Below are positions 44,743 to 55,271 of a stretch of 64,000 bases of DNA, in pieces. Source of the DNA: a bacterium (lineage in GTDB: Bacteria > Bacillota > Bacilli > Lactobacillales > Streptococcaceae). The stretch covers positions 62,001 through 126,000 of the forward strand of contig CAJNCJ010000001.1 of NCBI GenBank assembly GCA_905221235.1, in the 5' to 3' direction. The translations under genes were made by a program, and so were the position numbers. The notes under the pieces were generated by a model. That model made no database searches and had not been told where the DNA came from. It was given only the letters and a program-made list of their open reading frames with translations. The stretch's first letter is position 1, and every line of letters starts with the position of its first letter.

Positions 44743-47700
44743 TTAGTCTTCTTTTTTCTTGCGAGCTACGAGTCCGAATGCACTCAACATTCCAAGAAGT
44801 CCAAGACTAGCTAAACCAGCCTTATCCTCTGTACCAGTATTTGGCAATTCCTTCTTGTCATGGGCTCCGGCTGTTTCAACAGCTACTGGTTTAGAATCTG
44901 TAGAACTTGTCTGAACTGGAGTAGCTACTGGTTTTTCTGGACTTGTAGAAGTCTCTGGAGAGCTTGGTTGCTCTTGATTGATTGGATTTGTCACTTTCTT
45001 ATAGTGATGTAGGGTATTTCCTTTAGCATCCGTTGTTGAATGACTAAATTCATATCCTTCCAACTCTATTGGATTGTGTTTTCCTTCTTTATCTGAAGTA
45101 ATTCTGTTACCATTTTCATCAAGATATTCCGTTACAATCTGAACAGTTGAATCACCATTTTGAGAAATGACTCCTCCACCATTTTGTGATTTAGGGGTTA
45201 CTGTTACAGGAACTTCCACTGTAATAATACGACCGTCAGGTAATTTAACTTTTACCTTAACAACTGGTTTTGTTCCTGGTGTTTCAGTTGTTGGGATTTC
45301 TCCTATTTCAACAATTTCCCATCCTTCTGGTAAACCTACTTTCTTCTTAACATCCTCTTTCGTAATTGGTGTTCCAACTTCCACTACAATAGGAGTTACT
45401 TTCGGTGTTACGATGATTGGTACTTCTACTTCAACAATTTCTCCAGTAGGAACTTTAATCTTCACTTTAACACTTGGTTTCACTCCAGCTGGAATTGTTG
45501 TTGGAATTTTTCCTACTTCAACAATCTCCCATCCTGGTTCTTTTGGAAGATCGATATGTCCTTTCACATCGTCTGGTGTGATTGGAGTTCCTTGTGGTAC
45601 AACAATTTGTCTTACAGTTGGCGTTACGATGACTGGTACATCGACAGTAATCTTACGTCCATCTGGCAATTCAATTTCCACTGGTACAACTGGTTTTGTT
45701 CCCGGAGTTGTAGTAGATGGAATTTCTCCGACCTCAACAATTTCCCATCCTTCTGGTAGATCTACTTTCTTCTTAACATCTTCTTCAGTAATTGGTGTTC
45801 CCACTTCTACTACAATTGGTGTTACTTTCGGTGTTACGATGATTGGTACTTCTACCTCAACAATTTCTCCAGTCGGTACTTTAATCTTCACTTTAACGCT
45901 TGGTTTCACTCCAGCAGGAATTGTTGTTGGGATTTCTCCTACTTCGACAATTTCCCATCCTGGCTCTTTTGGAAGATCGATATGTCCTTTCACATCGTCT
46001 GGTGTGATTGGTGTTCCTTGTGGTACAACAATTTGTCTTACGGTTGGCGTCACGATGACTGGTACATCGACAGTAATCTTACGACCATCTGGTAATTCAA
46101 TCTCTACTGGAACGACAGGTTTTGTTCCTGGTGTTTCTGTTGTTGGAATTTCTCCTACTTTTGTTACCTTCCATCCTTTTGGCAATTCAATATGTTTCTG
46201 AATATCTTCTAGAGTAACTGGTGTTCCTACTGAAACTACTACAGGTGTTACTTTTGGTGTTACGATTACTGGAATATTCATCGTTACTCTAATTCCATTT
46301 GGTAATTCAATCTCTACTGGAATACTTGGTCTTTCCCCTGGAACATCCGTTGTAGGTTTATCTCCAATAGAAATAACTTTTACTCCTTTTGGAATGTGTT
46401 TTTCAACATCCTCAGTAGTAATTGGATCACCTAGTTTTTTAACGATATCGCTAACAGGAGTGACATTTACTGGAATTTCTACCGTAACTACTTTTCCATT
46501 TGGTAGTTCTACCGTTACTTTAACTGGGTCTTTCTTACCTGGTGTTGTTAAGTCCGGTAAGTCTCCTACATTAACTGTAGATCCTTCTGGTACTTTGATT
46601 TGTTTCAAGACATCTTCTGGAGTTAGTTTATTTTTTGTTACTGGAGTTTCAATTGGTGTAACTGGCGTTACAGTTACCGGAACATCCACTGTGATAACTT
46701 TACCATTTGGCAATTCAATTGTTACCTTAACCGGATTTTTCTTACCTGGTGTTGTTAAGTCTGGAATGTTTTCTACATTCGTTACCTTACCACCTTCTGG
46801 AACTTTAACATATTTAGAAATATCATCTTTTGTTAAAGGTGTATTCGTCACTGGTGTTTCGATTTCCTTAACAGGCGTTACATTCACTGGGACTTCTACT
46901 GTAATTACTTTTCCATTTGGTAGTTCTACCGTTACTTTAACTGGGTCTTTCTTACCTGGCGTTGTTAAGTCTGGAATGTTTTCTACATTCGTTACTCTTC
47001 CGCCTTCTGGAACTTTAACATATTTAGAAATATCATCTTTTGTTAAAGGTGTATTCGTCACTGGCGTTTCGATTGGTTTTGGTTTAGCTTCCACAACTTT
47101 AATCGTTGCTGGAACTTCTACTAAAACTTTTCCATTTTTGTCTTTTACTACAACTGTTACTGGTTTATCTCCAACAGTTGTTGCATCAAATGGTTCAGTT
47201 TGCCCTTCAGGAACTTTATATTCAAATGTTGAACCTTCTGGATAATCACTTGGAGTAATACTATCTTTTGGTTTTGGTTGATTTTCACCTGTAGCGTTAA
47301 TAGGAATTAACTGTTCTTTTCCTTCCACTACTTTAACCTTAGCTGGTACCTCAACAAGTGTATCATCTCCGTCTTTAGCAACCACGACTACATCTTTTTC
47401 GCCTGGTGTTTTAGTGTCCACTGAAGTCTTATATCCAAATGTAATTTCATCTGGATACTCTTCTGGATTAATGCTCTTAGAAGCATCTGGTTGTTTATTT
47501 GTTTTATCAACCGGCACATATTGTGTCTTCGATTCTACAACCATTACTTTTGCAGGAACTTTCGCAATGACCTTGTCTCCAATTTTAGCTACTACAACAA
47601 CATCTTTCTCTCCCGGTGTTGTTGTGTCTACTGGAGTTTCGTAAGTAAACTCTGTATCTTTAGGGAAAGCTTTAGGATCAATACTTCCTTCAACAGCTGG

Positions 47701-50700
47701 TTGTTTTGTATCTTTGTCTATTGGGACAAATTGTGGATAGCTTTCTACAACACGTACTGTTGCAGGAACTTCAACTAATACTTTGTCCCCTTGTTTCACA
47801 ACAACAGTGACTTTCTTGTCCCCTGATGTAGACGTATCTACTTCTTCTTTATACTCAAATGTTGCATCTTCTGGATAATCATCCGTATCAATGCTATCTT
47901 CTGGAGACGGTTGTTTCTTACCTTCATCCACTGGAACAATTTGTGGGTAACCTTGTACAACCTTCACTTTTGTTGGCACTTCAACAAGTGTATCATTTCC
48001 ATCTTTGGCAACAACGACTACATCTTTTTCACCTGGTGTTGTCGTATCTACTGGTGTCTTATACTCAAATGTTGTGCCATCTGGGTATTGTTCTGGATCA
48101 ATGCTCTTAGATGCATCTGGTTGTGGTTTGCTTGGATCTGCTGCCACATATTGTGTCTTAGGATCTACTACCACTACTTTTGCAGGAACTTCTACAATTG
48201 GTTGACCATTTAGTTTTGCTACAACTGTGACATCTTTTTCACCTGAAGTGGTTGTATCTACTGGTGTTTTATATTCAAATGTTGTGCCATCTGGATATTC
48301 TCCTGGTGTAATACTATCTTTCGCTTCAGGTTGTTTCTTAGCTGGATTTACTGCTACAAATTGTGGTGTACTATCTACTACACGTACAATTGCTGGCACT
48401 TCTGCAATAGGATTACCATCTTTATCCAGCACTTCAACAATCACATTCTTATCTCCAGTTGTTGTTACATCGATTGGAGAGGTTTGTCCATTAGGAGTTT
48501 TATATCTGAATGTAGAACCTTCTGGATATTCTGTTTTATCAATGCTTTTCTCTGGATCTGGAAGAACATCGTTTGTTTCTTTAATTGGCACGATTTGAGG
48601 GACACCTTCAACTACTGTAACTGGAACTTTAACAGTTGTTGTTTTTTCTTGACCATCTACAGTGTATTTAATAGTTACATCCACTTCCGTATCATCTGTT
48701 AAGTCAGGAACTGTTACTGTAGCTGTGTCATCAATAGCAACTGTAGCACCTTGTGGTAATTTCCCTGTAAATGTTCCGTCAGCAATCGCTTTTTTAGCTT
48801 GAGCAAGTACTTTTTCTTTTGCTTTATCTTTGTCACCATTTTTAGGAACAAGAATTTCTTCAGCTTCTGGTTTTGGTAATACTGTTACTGGTACTTTCAC
48901 TTGTTCTGGATCTTTAATTCCTTCGTAAGTTACAGGTACCGTTACTTCTTTCTTACCTGGTGTTTTTGTTAGGTCTTCTGGAATTGCAGGATTACCTTTT
49001 GTTCCATCAGTTCCTGTTGTTACTGCATCTTGAACAGTTTTAGCTTCTACTGTATCACCTTCGAAGACTACCAATGGTTTTGGTGTTGAACTTACTACTG
49101 TTACTGGTACTGAAATTGTATCTTCTGTTACCACTGTACCTGTACTGTCTTTGTATTGTACTTTTACTGGAACTGCTGTTTTATCACCATTAGAATCTGT
49201 TGTTGGAACAGCATATGTTTGATTTGGAACTAATTCTGCTGTAACTCCTGATGGTAATGTTAGTTTACCTAGGGCAGCTTGTGCTTTTTCTTTCACTGCT
49301 GTTGTTAAATTTTCACCAGTTGTATCTTTTAATGTGATTACTTTTTCTGGTGTAGCTTTTGGTAAGACTGTCACTGGAACGTTTACAGTTTCAGTTCCGC
49401 TTGGATAGGTTACTGTAGTCGGAACCGATACATCTGTTGCTCCAACTTTTCCTGTTGTTTCTGGTAAATCTGCTTCTGTTGGCGTTTCTACTGTTCCGTC
49501 AGCATCTGGTGTCACTGCCTCTTTCACCTTATTCGCATCTGGTTTGGTTCCTTCCACAGTGTAAACTGTTTTCGGTACTGAACCTAATACATTTACGGTA
49601 ATTTCAGCATCTTTTGTATACGTTTTGCCATCAACTGTATAAGTTACTGGAACTTTAACGATTCCTTTATCCGTTCCTTTTTCTGCAGTCATGGTTGCTA
49701 ATACTTCTTCCGTAACATCTCCAACAACTACATCTTTAGAACCTTCTGGTAATTTATCTTTGAAATCAGCTGATGTTACTAATTCCGTTGCTTTGGCTTT
49801 CGCAGCTTCTTTTACTTTTTCAACAGTTGAGCCTTTTGGTACGTCTACATCCCCTGTTGCTTTTGGTAAAACTACTACTGGCACTAAAACTCTTTCCGAT
49901 AAACTATCATTATTATAGGTTACAGGAATTGGCACTTCCTTATTCCCTGGTTCTGCTGTAATATCGTCAGATAATAGAGGTTCACCTATTTTTCCATCTG
50001 TACCTGCTGTTACAGCTGCTTTCACTTCATCATCTGTTAATTCATCATCTTCGAATTTGACAATTTTATTTACTGTTGATCCTACTACTGTTACTGGAAC
50101 TTCGACTTCTCTCGTTTCAACAACATTATCATTAGCATCTTTGTACTCTACTACTACTTTTGCAGGAGTTTGGACACCTGTTGTCGTTGTTGCTGGAAGA
50201 GTACCTTCTTTGACTTGTTTAATCGATACTTTTATACCTGTTGGAATCTTATCTGTAGCAATTGCTTTAGCTGCTTCTTTAGCTTTTTCTTTCACTACAG
50301 TTTCTAAATCAGAGCTATCTTTAAGTACCGTTACTCCTGTAGGAGTTACTTTTGGTAAAACTACAACATCTACAGTTGTTTCTACAGAAATTGTTTCTGT
50401 TCCTTTTGTATAAGTTACGGTTGCAGGAGTTGGTAATGTTTGACCTGCTTGACCTGAAGTTGCAGGAATATTCGTAATATCATTTTTAGTTGGAGTAAAT
50501 CCATCTACTGCTGTAGGATTTACTTTGTCTTTTAATTGATCACTTGTTACTGTCTCGTCTTCAACTGTATAAAGTGTATTAGTTGCTTGATCTTTAGCAG
50601 TAATAACATAAGTCGTTGAAGCAATCGCAGTATTATCATTTTCATTTGTGCCTGTTGCTGTATCTGAATCGGCAGTAACTTTATTTCCATTACTATCTTT

Positions 50701-53637
50701 CACTTCTACTTTAACAGTATAATTTCCTGCTTCTGTTAACTTCACAGCTGCAACTTCTGCGGCACTATGATATTCCGTTACTTTCCCTGAAGGAGAAGTT
50801 AACGTTACTTTAGTAACAGTTGTTTCCTTCTTAGTTGGATCTGTAGTTGCATCATCTTCTCTATCAGTTATTGTTACTGCAGCAGATGCTTGTTTTACTA
50901 AATCAACAGTTGCACCTTTTACAGTTGTGTATGAAGTTGAAGTAATAGTCGGAGCATCATTTAATACAGACGCTTTATCTGAACTTTCTGCATGAACTGC
51001 ATCGACTGTTCCAGTGAAGCCTGATGAAGTTGAAATCGTCCATTTATCTCCAGTTTTTGTTGCTGTTACAGTAGAGTTATCATCAGCAGTCCATTTGTTT
51101 AATCCTTTATCATATTTAACAGTTACAACCATACCTTTATTGGTATCAGTTGCTGACTCTGCTGAACTATTCGCCGCATTTTCTTTATTGTAACTTGTTA
51201 ATGTACGAGATACATCATCAACTGCTGTAACTTTTCCTGTTACATCTAACGTACGAGTATATTCATAAACATTGAATATTGTTTCTCCATTTTTGTTTAC
51301 ATCAACATATAAGTCACGTTTTAACCATGTAGTAGTTCCATCGCTATTAACTGTTTTCTTTTCAGCAATATCACCAGGTAACTCCCAACGACCTGTTGTC
51401 TTATTGAATGTTGCAGTTACATTATCTCCAACTTTCGTTTTTATAGTTACTTCCGCTCGTGTGAAAGTAGCTGTTACATTCTCGCTACTTGCTGTTACAT
51501 TAATCGTATCTGTAGCTGCTTTTGCTGTTGCTGTTGGAAGAACTTTTAAGTTAAATGTTTCTCCAACTGTACCGATTTCATCATTAACGTTTACAGCTGT
51601 ATTCGTTGTTTCTGATACAACCCATTTCCCATTTTTGGCAACAACTTTTGTATTTGTGCCATCTGGTAATGTAATCGTTGCTTCTGAAGCACCTTTTGAA
51701 ATTGTAATTGGCACTTCTTTATCGTATGCATGAATATTTTTTACAGAAACTGTAGGTGCAATTTTAAAAGTTGCCTGAGCATAGGCTTCATTTGCATTAG
51801 TTACGTTATAGTCTCTTGCATAAATAGATACGCGGTAAATCCCTGCTTCAGTAGGAGTTCCTTTAAATCCATTTGGATTGTTATCCGACATATCATTGGA
51901 AGCAATTGTGAAACCTACACCAGGAATTTTAGTGTCATTTCCTGTTAATTCTGTAGGATTCCCTGCTCCTGCTCCTGTAGTTCCTGTAATATTCGTTCCA
52001 GAAACTCCAACAATAGCACGACCAACTGTATCTCTAATAGTCGCTGTACGGTTAAGAGGATTTCCATTTTCATCTGTTAAATTATAAGAAATATTTCTAC
52101 CATTAGGTGCACCTGCATGTGATGCCCCAGCATCTTTGTATTCTACTGGTGCTACAAGATTTTCTCCTACTTTTCCTTCCTTAACTGTATCATCAATTTT
52201 TAATTCAGGTGGTGTAGTATCTTTCCATGCTGTACCACCGTATCTATGATTATCTAATAGAACTGTTACACTTTTACCAGTAATAGTATTTTTAAACGTT
52301 ACACTAGCTTTTAATTGTTGATAATTAAATGGACTACTATGCGTTACAACCCCTTGTATACTATCCGATTGTTTATCATAGACTAATCCACCAGGCATAT
52401 TTGATACTATAAAATCAGAAACAGTCCAACCTGCCGCTTTTGCTTTTTCTGTTACTTCAATACGTTTACTTGCATCTTTGACGTAAACTTTATCAATTCC
52501 TTGTTCATATCCAAGTTTATAAATACTAGAAAGTAGATATTCATAAGGTCCATTTCCATAGTAAGTTGCTGGAACTTGACTTGAAATTCTTGTTCCATCA
52601 TATCTTATCTTTCCACGCCATAGTGGAGCTTCTTCTATAATTTTTTGAACTTCTTCAGCAGGTAACTTTAATCCGTAGTCAATACGAGCCTTTACATCAC
52701 TCTCTTTACCATCATAAGTATAGTTAGATGGTCCAGGACTAGGTCTTGTACCAGCTCTTTGATCAGAGAACACTCTAAACTCTAAGTCAGCAGCATCCGC
52801 TTTTTTCTCTGGCGTATTAACACCTATATCACCTTCTCCATCATGGTGACTACCAAATGGCATTGTATAGGTATCCCAACCAGTAAAGTTTTCTCGTGAT
52901 ACTGTACTTGTACTTCCGATAATATCTTTTGCTGTTGGTTGTGCTGGATTTGTTGGTGTGATGACATCATTAGTAACTGTAGTATTTGCTGATGCCTCTC
53001 TAAACCCACTTTCACCTTTTCCAGGGATGGCTTGTCCATTACGTGAGTCTTGATTTTGTTTTTCTTCCTTCTTTTCTGCTTTTGGCATACTTTCAAGAAC
53101 GAAAGCTCTGTTTTTCAATGAACTTGTTGAATAATCAACTTCTGCTTGTGTTGCTTTGTCGTTTGAAAGAAGGGCTTGCGCTTTAGCAAGTTCTGCTTTT
53201 GCTGTTTCAATTGCTGAAGCTGTTTTTTCAGTTGATGCTGCTTTTTCTAAAGCTGCTTCTAAGCGAGCAATAGCTGCTTCCAATTTGATTGTATCAGCCT
53301 TTGTGACCGTTACTGACGCTACTGGTTGCTCTACATCAGACGCTGGTTGTTCTACAGCTGGGGCTGTTGGTTGCTCAGTTGCTGGTGCCACCACAGTTGA
53401 TGTAGAAGTTTCAGTTGAATCTACAGGCTTGCTTGAATCTGCTTGATTTCCAGCGTTAGGGTTTACTTGTTCGCTTGTTGCTGGAGTTGTTGAAGGTGTA
53501 ACATCTGCGTGTACAGTCGCTGCCCCACCAAACATCATGTAGGCTGCTACAGCTACTGATGCTGCTCCAAAACTATACTTACGGATTGAAAAGCGCTGGA
53601 CTTTTTGTCCGTGATACTTGTCCATTCTTGAATACAT
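44743..53637 (-). CDS. Giant LPXTG cell-wall adhesin with long tandem repeats (2964 residues)
   Basis: A sortase-anchored surface protein, the largest gene here. In order: a YSIRK-like signal (FSIRKYSFGAASVAVAAYMM, cleavage near 44); a Ser/Thr/Pro-rich stretch; an alpha-helical segment about 112-185; a folded N-terminal region about 230-1000 that may bind ligand; four ~160-residue modules about 1020-1675; seven ~70-residue Rib-like repeats about 1678-2184 (YPDGTTFEYKTPVDTTTPGE); nine ~70-residue repeats about 2185-2815; a MucBP-like piece about 2830-2876; and LPNTG at 2931-2935 with a hydrophobic helix and basic tail. AAGGAG precedes the ATG. It is flanked by the rpsF and asnS operons; the ligand is unknown. 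I do not recognise a named homologue. Confidence 0.88.
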   Translation of the reverse strand: MYSRMDKYHGQKVQRFSIRKYSFGAASVAVAAYMMFGGAATVHADVTPSTTPATSEQVNPNAGNQADSSKPVDSTETSTSTVVAPATEQPTAPAVEQPASDVEQPVASVTVTKADTIKLEAAIARLEAALEKAASTEKTASAIETAKAELAKAQALLSNDKATQAEVDYSTSSLKNRAFVLESMPKAEKKEEKQNQDSRNGQAIPGKGESGFREASANTTVTNDVITPTNPAQPTAKDIIGSTSTVSRENFTGWDTYTMPFGSHHDGEGDIGVNTPEKKADAADLEFRVFSDQRAGTRPSPGPSNYTYDGKESDVKARIDYGLKLPAEEVQKIIEEAPLWRGKIRYDGTRISSQVPATYYGNGPYEYLLSSIYKLGYEQGIDKVYVKDASKRIEVTEKAKAAGWTVSDFIVSNMPGGLVYDKQSDSIQGVVTHSSPFNYQQLKASVTFKNTITGKSVTVLLDNHRYGGTAWKDTTPPELKIDDTVKEGKVGENLVAPVEYKDAGASHAGAPNGRNISYNLTDENGNPLNRTATIRDTVGRAIVGVSGTNITGTTGAGAGNPTELTGNDTKIPGVGFTIASNDMSDNNPNGFKGTPTEAGIYRVSIYARDYNVTNANEAYAQATFKIAPTVSVKNIHAYDKEVPITISKGASEATITLPDGTNTKVVAKNGKWVVSETTNTAVNVNDEIGTVGETFNLKVLPTATAKAATDTINVTASSENVTATFTRAEVTIKTKVGDNVTATFNKTTGRWELPGDIAEKKTVNSDGTTTWLKRDLYVDVNKNGETIFNVYEYTRTLDVTGKVTAVDDVSRTLTSYNKENAANSSAESATDTNKGMVVTVKYDKGLNKWTADDNSTVTATKTGDKWTISTSSGFTGTVDAVHAESSDKASVLNDAPTITSTSYTTVKGATVDLVKQASAAVTITDREDDATTDPTKKETTVTKVTLTSPSGKVTEYHSAAEVAAVKLTEAGNYTVKVEVKDSNGNKVTADSDTATGTNENDNTAIASTTYVITAKDQATNTLYTVEDETVTSDQLKDKVNPTAVDGFTPTKNDITNIPATSGQAGQTLPTPATVTYTKGTETISVETTVDVVVLPKVTPTGVTVLKDSSDLETVVKEKAKEAAKAIATDKIPTGIKVSIKQVKEGTLPATTTTGVQTPAKVVVEYKDANDNVVETREVEVPVTVVGSTVNKIVKFEDDELTDDEVKAAVTAGTDGKIGEPLLSDDITAEPGNKEVPIPVTYNNDSLSERVLVPVVVLPKATGDVDVPKGSTVEKVKEAAKAKATELVTSADFKDKLPEGSKDVVVGDVTEEVLATMTAEKGTDKGIVKVPVTYTVDGKTYTKDAEITVNVLGSVPKTVYTVEGTKPDANKVKEAVTPDADGTVETPTEADLPETTGKVGATDVSVPTTVTYPSGTETVNVPVTVLPKATPEKVITLKDTTGENLTTAVKEKAQAALGKLTLPSGVTAELVPNQTYAVPTTDSNGDKTAVPVKVQYKDSTGTVVTEDTISVPVTVVSSTPKPLVVFEGDTVEAKTVQDAVTTGTDGTKGNPAIPEDLTKTPGKKEVTVPVTYEGIKDPEQVKVPVTVLPKPEAEEILVPKNGDKDKAKEKVLAQAKKAIADGTFTGKLPQGATVAIDDTATVTVPDLTDDTEVDVTIKYTVDGQEKTTTVKVPVTVVEGVPQIVPIKETNDVLPDPEKSIDKTEYPEGSTFRYKTPNGQTSPIDVTTTGDKNVIVEVLDKDGNPIAEVPAIVRVVDSTPQFVAVNPAKKQPEAKDSITPGEYPDGTTFEYKTPVDTTTSGEKDVTVVAKLNGQPIVEVPAKVVVVDPKTQYVAADPSKPQPDASKSIDPEQYPDGTTFEYKTPVDTTTPGEKDVVVVAKDGNDTLVEVPTKVKVVQGYPQIVPVDEGKKQPSPEDSIDTDDYPEDATFEYKEEVDTSTSGDKKVTVVVKQGDKVLVEVPATVRVVESYPQFVPIDKDTKQPAVEGSIDPKAFPKDTEFTYETPVDTTTPGEKDVVVVAKIGDKVIAKVPAKVMVVESKTQYVPVDKTNKQPDASKSINPEEYPDEITFGYKTSVDTKTPGEKDVVVVAKDGDDTLVEVPAKVKVVEGKEQLIPINATGENQPKPKDSITPSDYPEGSTFEYKVPEGQTEPFDATTVGDKPVTVVVKDKNGKVLVEVPATIKVVEAKPKPIETPVTNTPLTKDDISKYVKVPEGGRVTNVENIPDLTTPGKKDPVKVTVELPNGKVITVEVPVNVTPVKEIETPVTNTPLTKDDISKYVKVPEGGKVTNVENIPDLTTPGKKNPVKVTIELPNGKVITVDVPVTVTPVTPIETPVTKNKLTPEDVLKQIKVPEGSTVNVGDLPDLTTPGKKDPVKVTVELPNGKVVTVEIPVNVTPVSDIVKKLGDPITTEDVEKHIPKGVKVISIGDKPTTDVPGERPSIPVEIELPNGIRVTMNIPVIVTPKVTPVVVSVGTPVTLEDIQKHIELPKGWKVTKVGEIPTTETPGTKPVVPVEIELPDGRKITVDVPVIVTPTVRQIVVPQGTPITPDDVKGHIDLPKEPGWEIVEVGEIPTTIPAGVKPSVKVKIKVPTGEIVEVEVPIIVTPKVTPIVVEVGTPITEEDVKKKVDLPEGWEIVEVGEIPSTTTPGTKPVVPVEIELPDGRKITVDVPVIVTPTVRQIVVPQGTPITPDDVKGHIDLPKEPGWEIVEVGKIPTTIPAGVKPSVKVKIKVPTGEIVEVEVPIIVTPKVTPIVVEVGTPITKEDVKKKVGLPEGWEIVEIGEIPTTETPGTKPVVKVKVKLPDGRIITVEVPVTVTPKSQNGGGVISQNGDSTVQIVTEYLDENGNRITSDKEGKHNPIELEGYEFSHSTTDAKGNTLHHYKKVTNPINQEQPSSPETSTSPEKPVATPVQTSSTDSKPVAVETAGAHDKKELPNTGTEDKAGLASLGLLGMLSAFGLVARKKKED
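45190..47085 (-). repeat. Nine ~70-residue repeats, two of them duplicated as a 426-bp block
   Basis: Each unit reads roughly TPIVVEVGTPITEEDVKKK, LPEGWEIVEVGEIP, TTPGTKPVVPVEIELPDG and VDVPVIVTP. Two alternating units form a 142-residue (426-bp) block present twice: matching bases at 45545 and 45971 are spaced exactly 426 bp. The DNA copies are nearly identical, unlike the older upstream repeats. Confidence 0.85.
47085..48606 (-). repeat. Seven ~70-residue Rib-like repeats
   Basis: Units share QxxPxDxxxxQP, SI, YPDGTTFEYKTPVDTTTPGE and VVVVAKDGDDTLVEVPAKVK. Repeats 3 and 6 are most alike; others have diverged. Confidence 0.8.
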
Positions 53638-53761
53638 ATCTTCTCCTTTTTTAAATAAATGTTAATTGCGGAATCAGACCCAAGTATTTCAAAAATGCCC
53701 CATTCCCAGCCTGATTCAGAAAGTTAAACGGCTACACTTAGGTACTTAATCCCTAGTTTAC

Positions 53762-53791
53762 ATTATAACATTATTTTAATTAAACTGTCTA
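53762..53791 (-). promoter_or_regulatory. Promoter of the giant adhesin gene
   Basis: -35 TAGACA (53791-53786), 18-bp spacer, -10 TATAAT (53767-53762). The ~115-nt leader after it contains GAATCAG and CTGATTC, which could pair over a long loop. Confidence 0.65.
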
Positions 53792-53868
53792 CTAAGCTGA
53801 CTACATTTATATGCAAAACACGAGGATTTATATATATAAACCAATATTTTATGCAGTTTCATCATAAA

Positions 53869-53893
53869 AAATAAAAGGCCAATTTGACCTTTT
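53869..53893 (-). terminator. Terminator of the tseB-aspC-asnS operon
   Basis: AAAAGGTC-AAATT-GGCCTTTT (one G-T pair) followed by ATTTTTTATG on minus, 17 nt past the asnS stop. Confidence 0.8.
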
Positions 53894-53909
53894 ACTTTTA
53901 TATATTTAT

Positions 53910-55253
53910 TTACGGTTTAATACGATGCAACATACGTGGGAATGGAATAGCTTCACGAATGTGTTTTGTTCCTGCTGCAAAGGTTACCATACGCTCGATA
54001 CCGATACCAAATCCTCCATGTGGAACTGTACCGTATTTACGAAGGTCAAGGTAGAATTCATACTCTGTACGATCCATGCCAAGTTCATCCATCTTAGCAA
54101 CAAGAGCATCGTAGTCTTCCTCACGCATCGATCCACCGATGATTTCTCCATAGCCTTCTGGAGCAAGCAAGTCTGCACAAAGCACGCGCTCTGGATTTCC
54201 AGGAACTGGTTTCATGTAGAAGGCCTTAATGGCTGCTGGGTAGTTCATGACAAAAGTTGGCACACCAAAGTGGTTTGAAATCCAAGTTTCATGTGGTGAA
54301 CCAAAGTCATCACCATGCTCAAGATGTTCGTAGTCAGCGTCTTCATCATTCTCATGTTCTTGCAAGAGGTCAATGGCTTGATCGTAAGTGATACGTTTGA
54401 ATGGCTCTGCAATGTAGCGTTTCAAGAGTTCTGTATCACGTTCCAATGTTTCCAAGGCTTGAGGCGCACGATCAAGAACACCTTGAAGAAGAGCTTTTAC
54501 ATAAGCTTCTTGCAAGTCAAGTGACTCATCGTGTGTCAAGTAGGAGTACTCTGCGTCCATCATCCAGAACTCAGTCAAGTGACGGCGTGTTTTTGATTTT
54601 TCAGCACGGAATACTGGACCAAAGTCAAATACACGACCAAGAGCCATAGCCCCTGCTTCTAGGTAAAGTTGACCTGATTGGCTCAAGTAGGCTGGTGTTC
54701 CGAAGTAGTCTGTTTCAAAGAGTTCTGTTGAATCTTCTGCCGCATTTCCTGAAAGAATTGGGCTATCAAACTTCATGAAGCCGTTCTTGTCAAAGAACTC
54801 ATAGGTTGCATAGATGATCGCGTTGCGGATTTGCATCACCGCTACTTGCTTGCGAGAACGGAGCCACAAGTGACGGTTGTCCATCAAGAAGTCTGTTCCA
54901 TGTTCTTTTGGTGTGATTGGGTAATCTTGAGATTCACCGATCACTTCGATGTCTGTGATATCAAGCTCATAACCAAACTTAGAACGTTCGTCTTCTTTGA
55001 CAATACCTGTCACATAAACAGAAGTTTCTTGGCTCAAACGTTTGATAACATCAAACTTCTCAAGCCCCACTTCTTCACCAAATTTTTCGACAAAGTTTGG
55101 TTTAAAGGCTACACCTTGGAAGAAGGCTGTTCCATCGCGCAATTGCAAGAAAGCAATTTTCCCTTTTCCTGATTTGTTGGCAACCCAAGCGCCAATCGTC
55201 ACTTCCTGACCAACATAGTCTTTTACATCAATAATCGTTACACGTTTTGTCAT
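53910..55253 (-). CDS. asnS: Asparaginyl-tRNA synthetase
   Basis: A 447-residue class II synthetase. An N-terminal OB fold ([20 protein letters not shown]) binds the anticodon; catalytic motifs include [60 protein letters not shown] and [13 protein letters not shown] (motif 3). It is last in an operon after tseB, aspC and a small VOC gene, like the ypmB-aspB-asnS order of Bacillus. The operon makes aspartate and charges Asn tRNA. Confidence 0.96.
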   Translation of the reverse strand: MTKRVTIIDVKDYVGQEVTIGAWVANKSGKGKIAFLQLRDGTAFFQGVAFKPNFVEKFGEEVGLEKFDVIKRLSQETSVYVTGIVKEDERSKFGYELDITDIEVIGESQDYPITPKEHGTDFLMDNRHLWLRSRKQVAVMQIRNAIIYATYEFFDKNGFMKFDSPILSGNAAEDSTELFETDYFGTPAYLSQSGQLYLEAGAMALGRVFDFGPVFRAEKSKTRRHLTEFWMMDAEYSYLTHDESLDLQEAYVKALLQGVLDRAPQALETLERDTELLKRYIAEPFKRITYDQAIDLLQEHENDEDADYEHLEHGDDFGSPHETWISNHFGVPTFVMNYPAAIKAFYMKPVPGNPERVLCADLLAPEGYGEIIGGSMREEDYDALVAKMDELGMDRTEYEFYLDLRKYGTVPHGGFGIGIERMVTFAAGTKHIREAIPFPRMLHRIKP

Positions 55254-55271
55254 TATTTTTCCTTTTCTTTT

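Noticed and set aside
45167..47245. Long plus-strand open frames of 344 and 283 residues across the adhesin repeats
   Set aside because: They are antisense to a clear LPXTG protein; Thr/Ser/Gly/Val-rich repeats result from the codon pattern of the sense repeats, and no Shine-Dalgarno or promoter is seen.
45190..48606. Regular repeats that could be mistaken for a CRISPR array
   Set aside because: The period is about 210 bp, repeats are in frame with a coding sequence, and there are no unique spacers of 30-40 bp.
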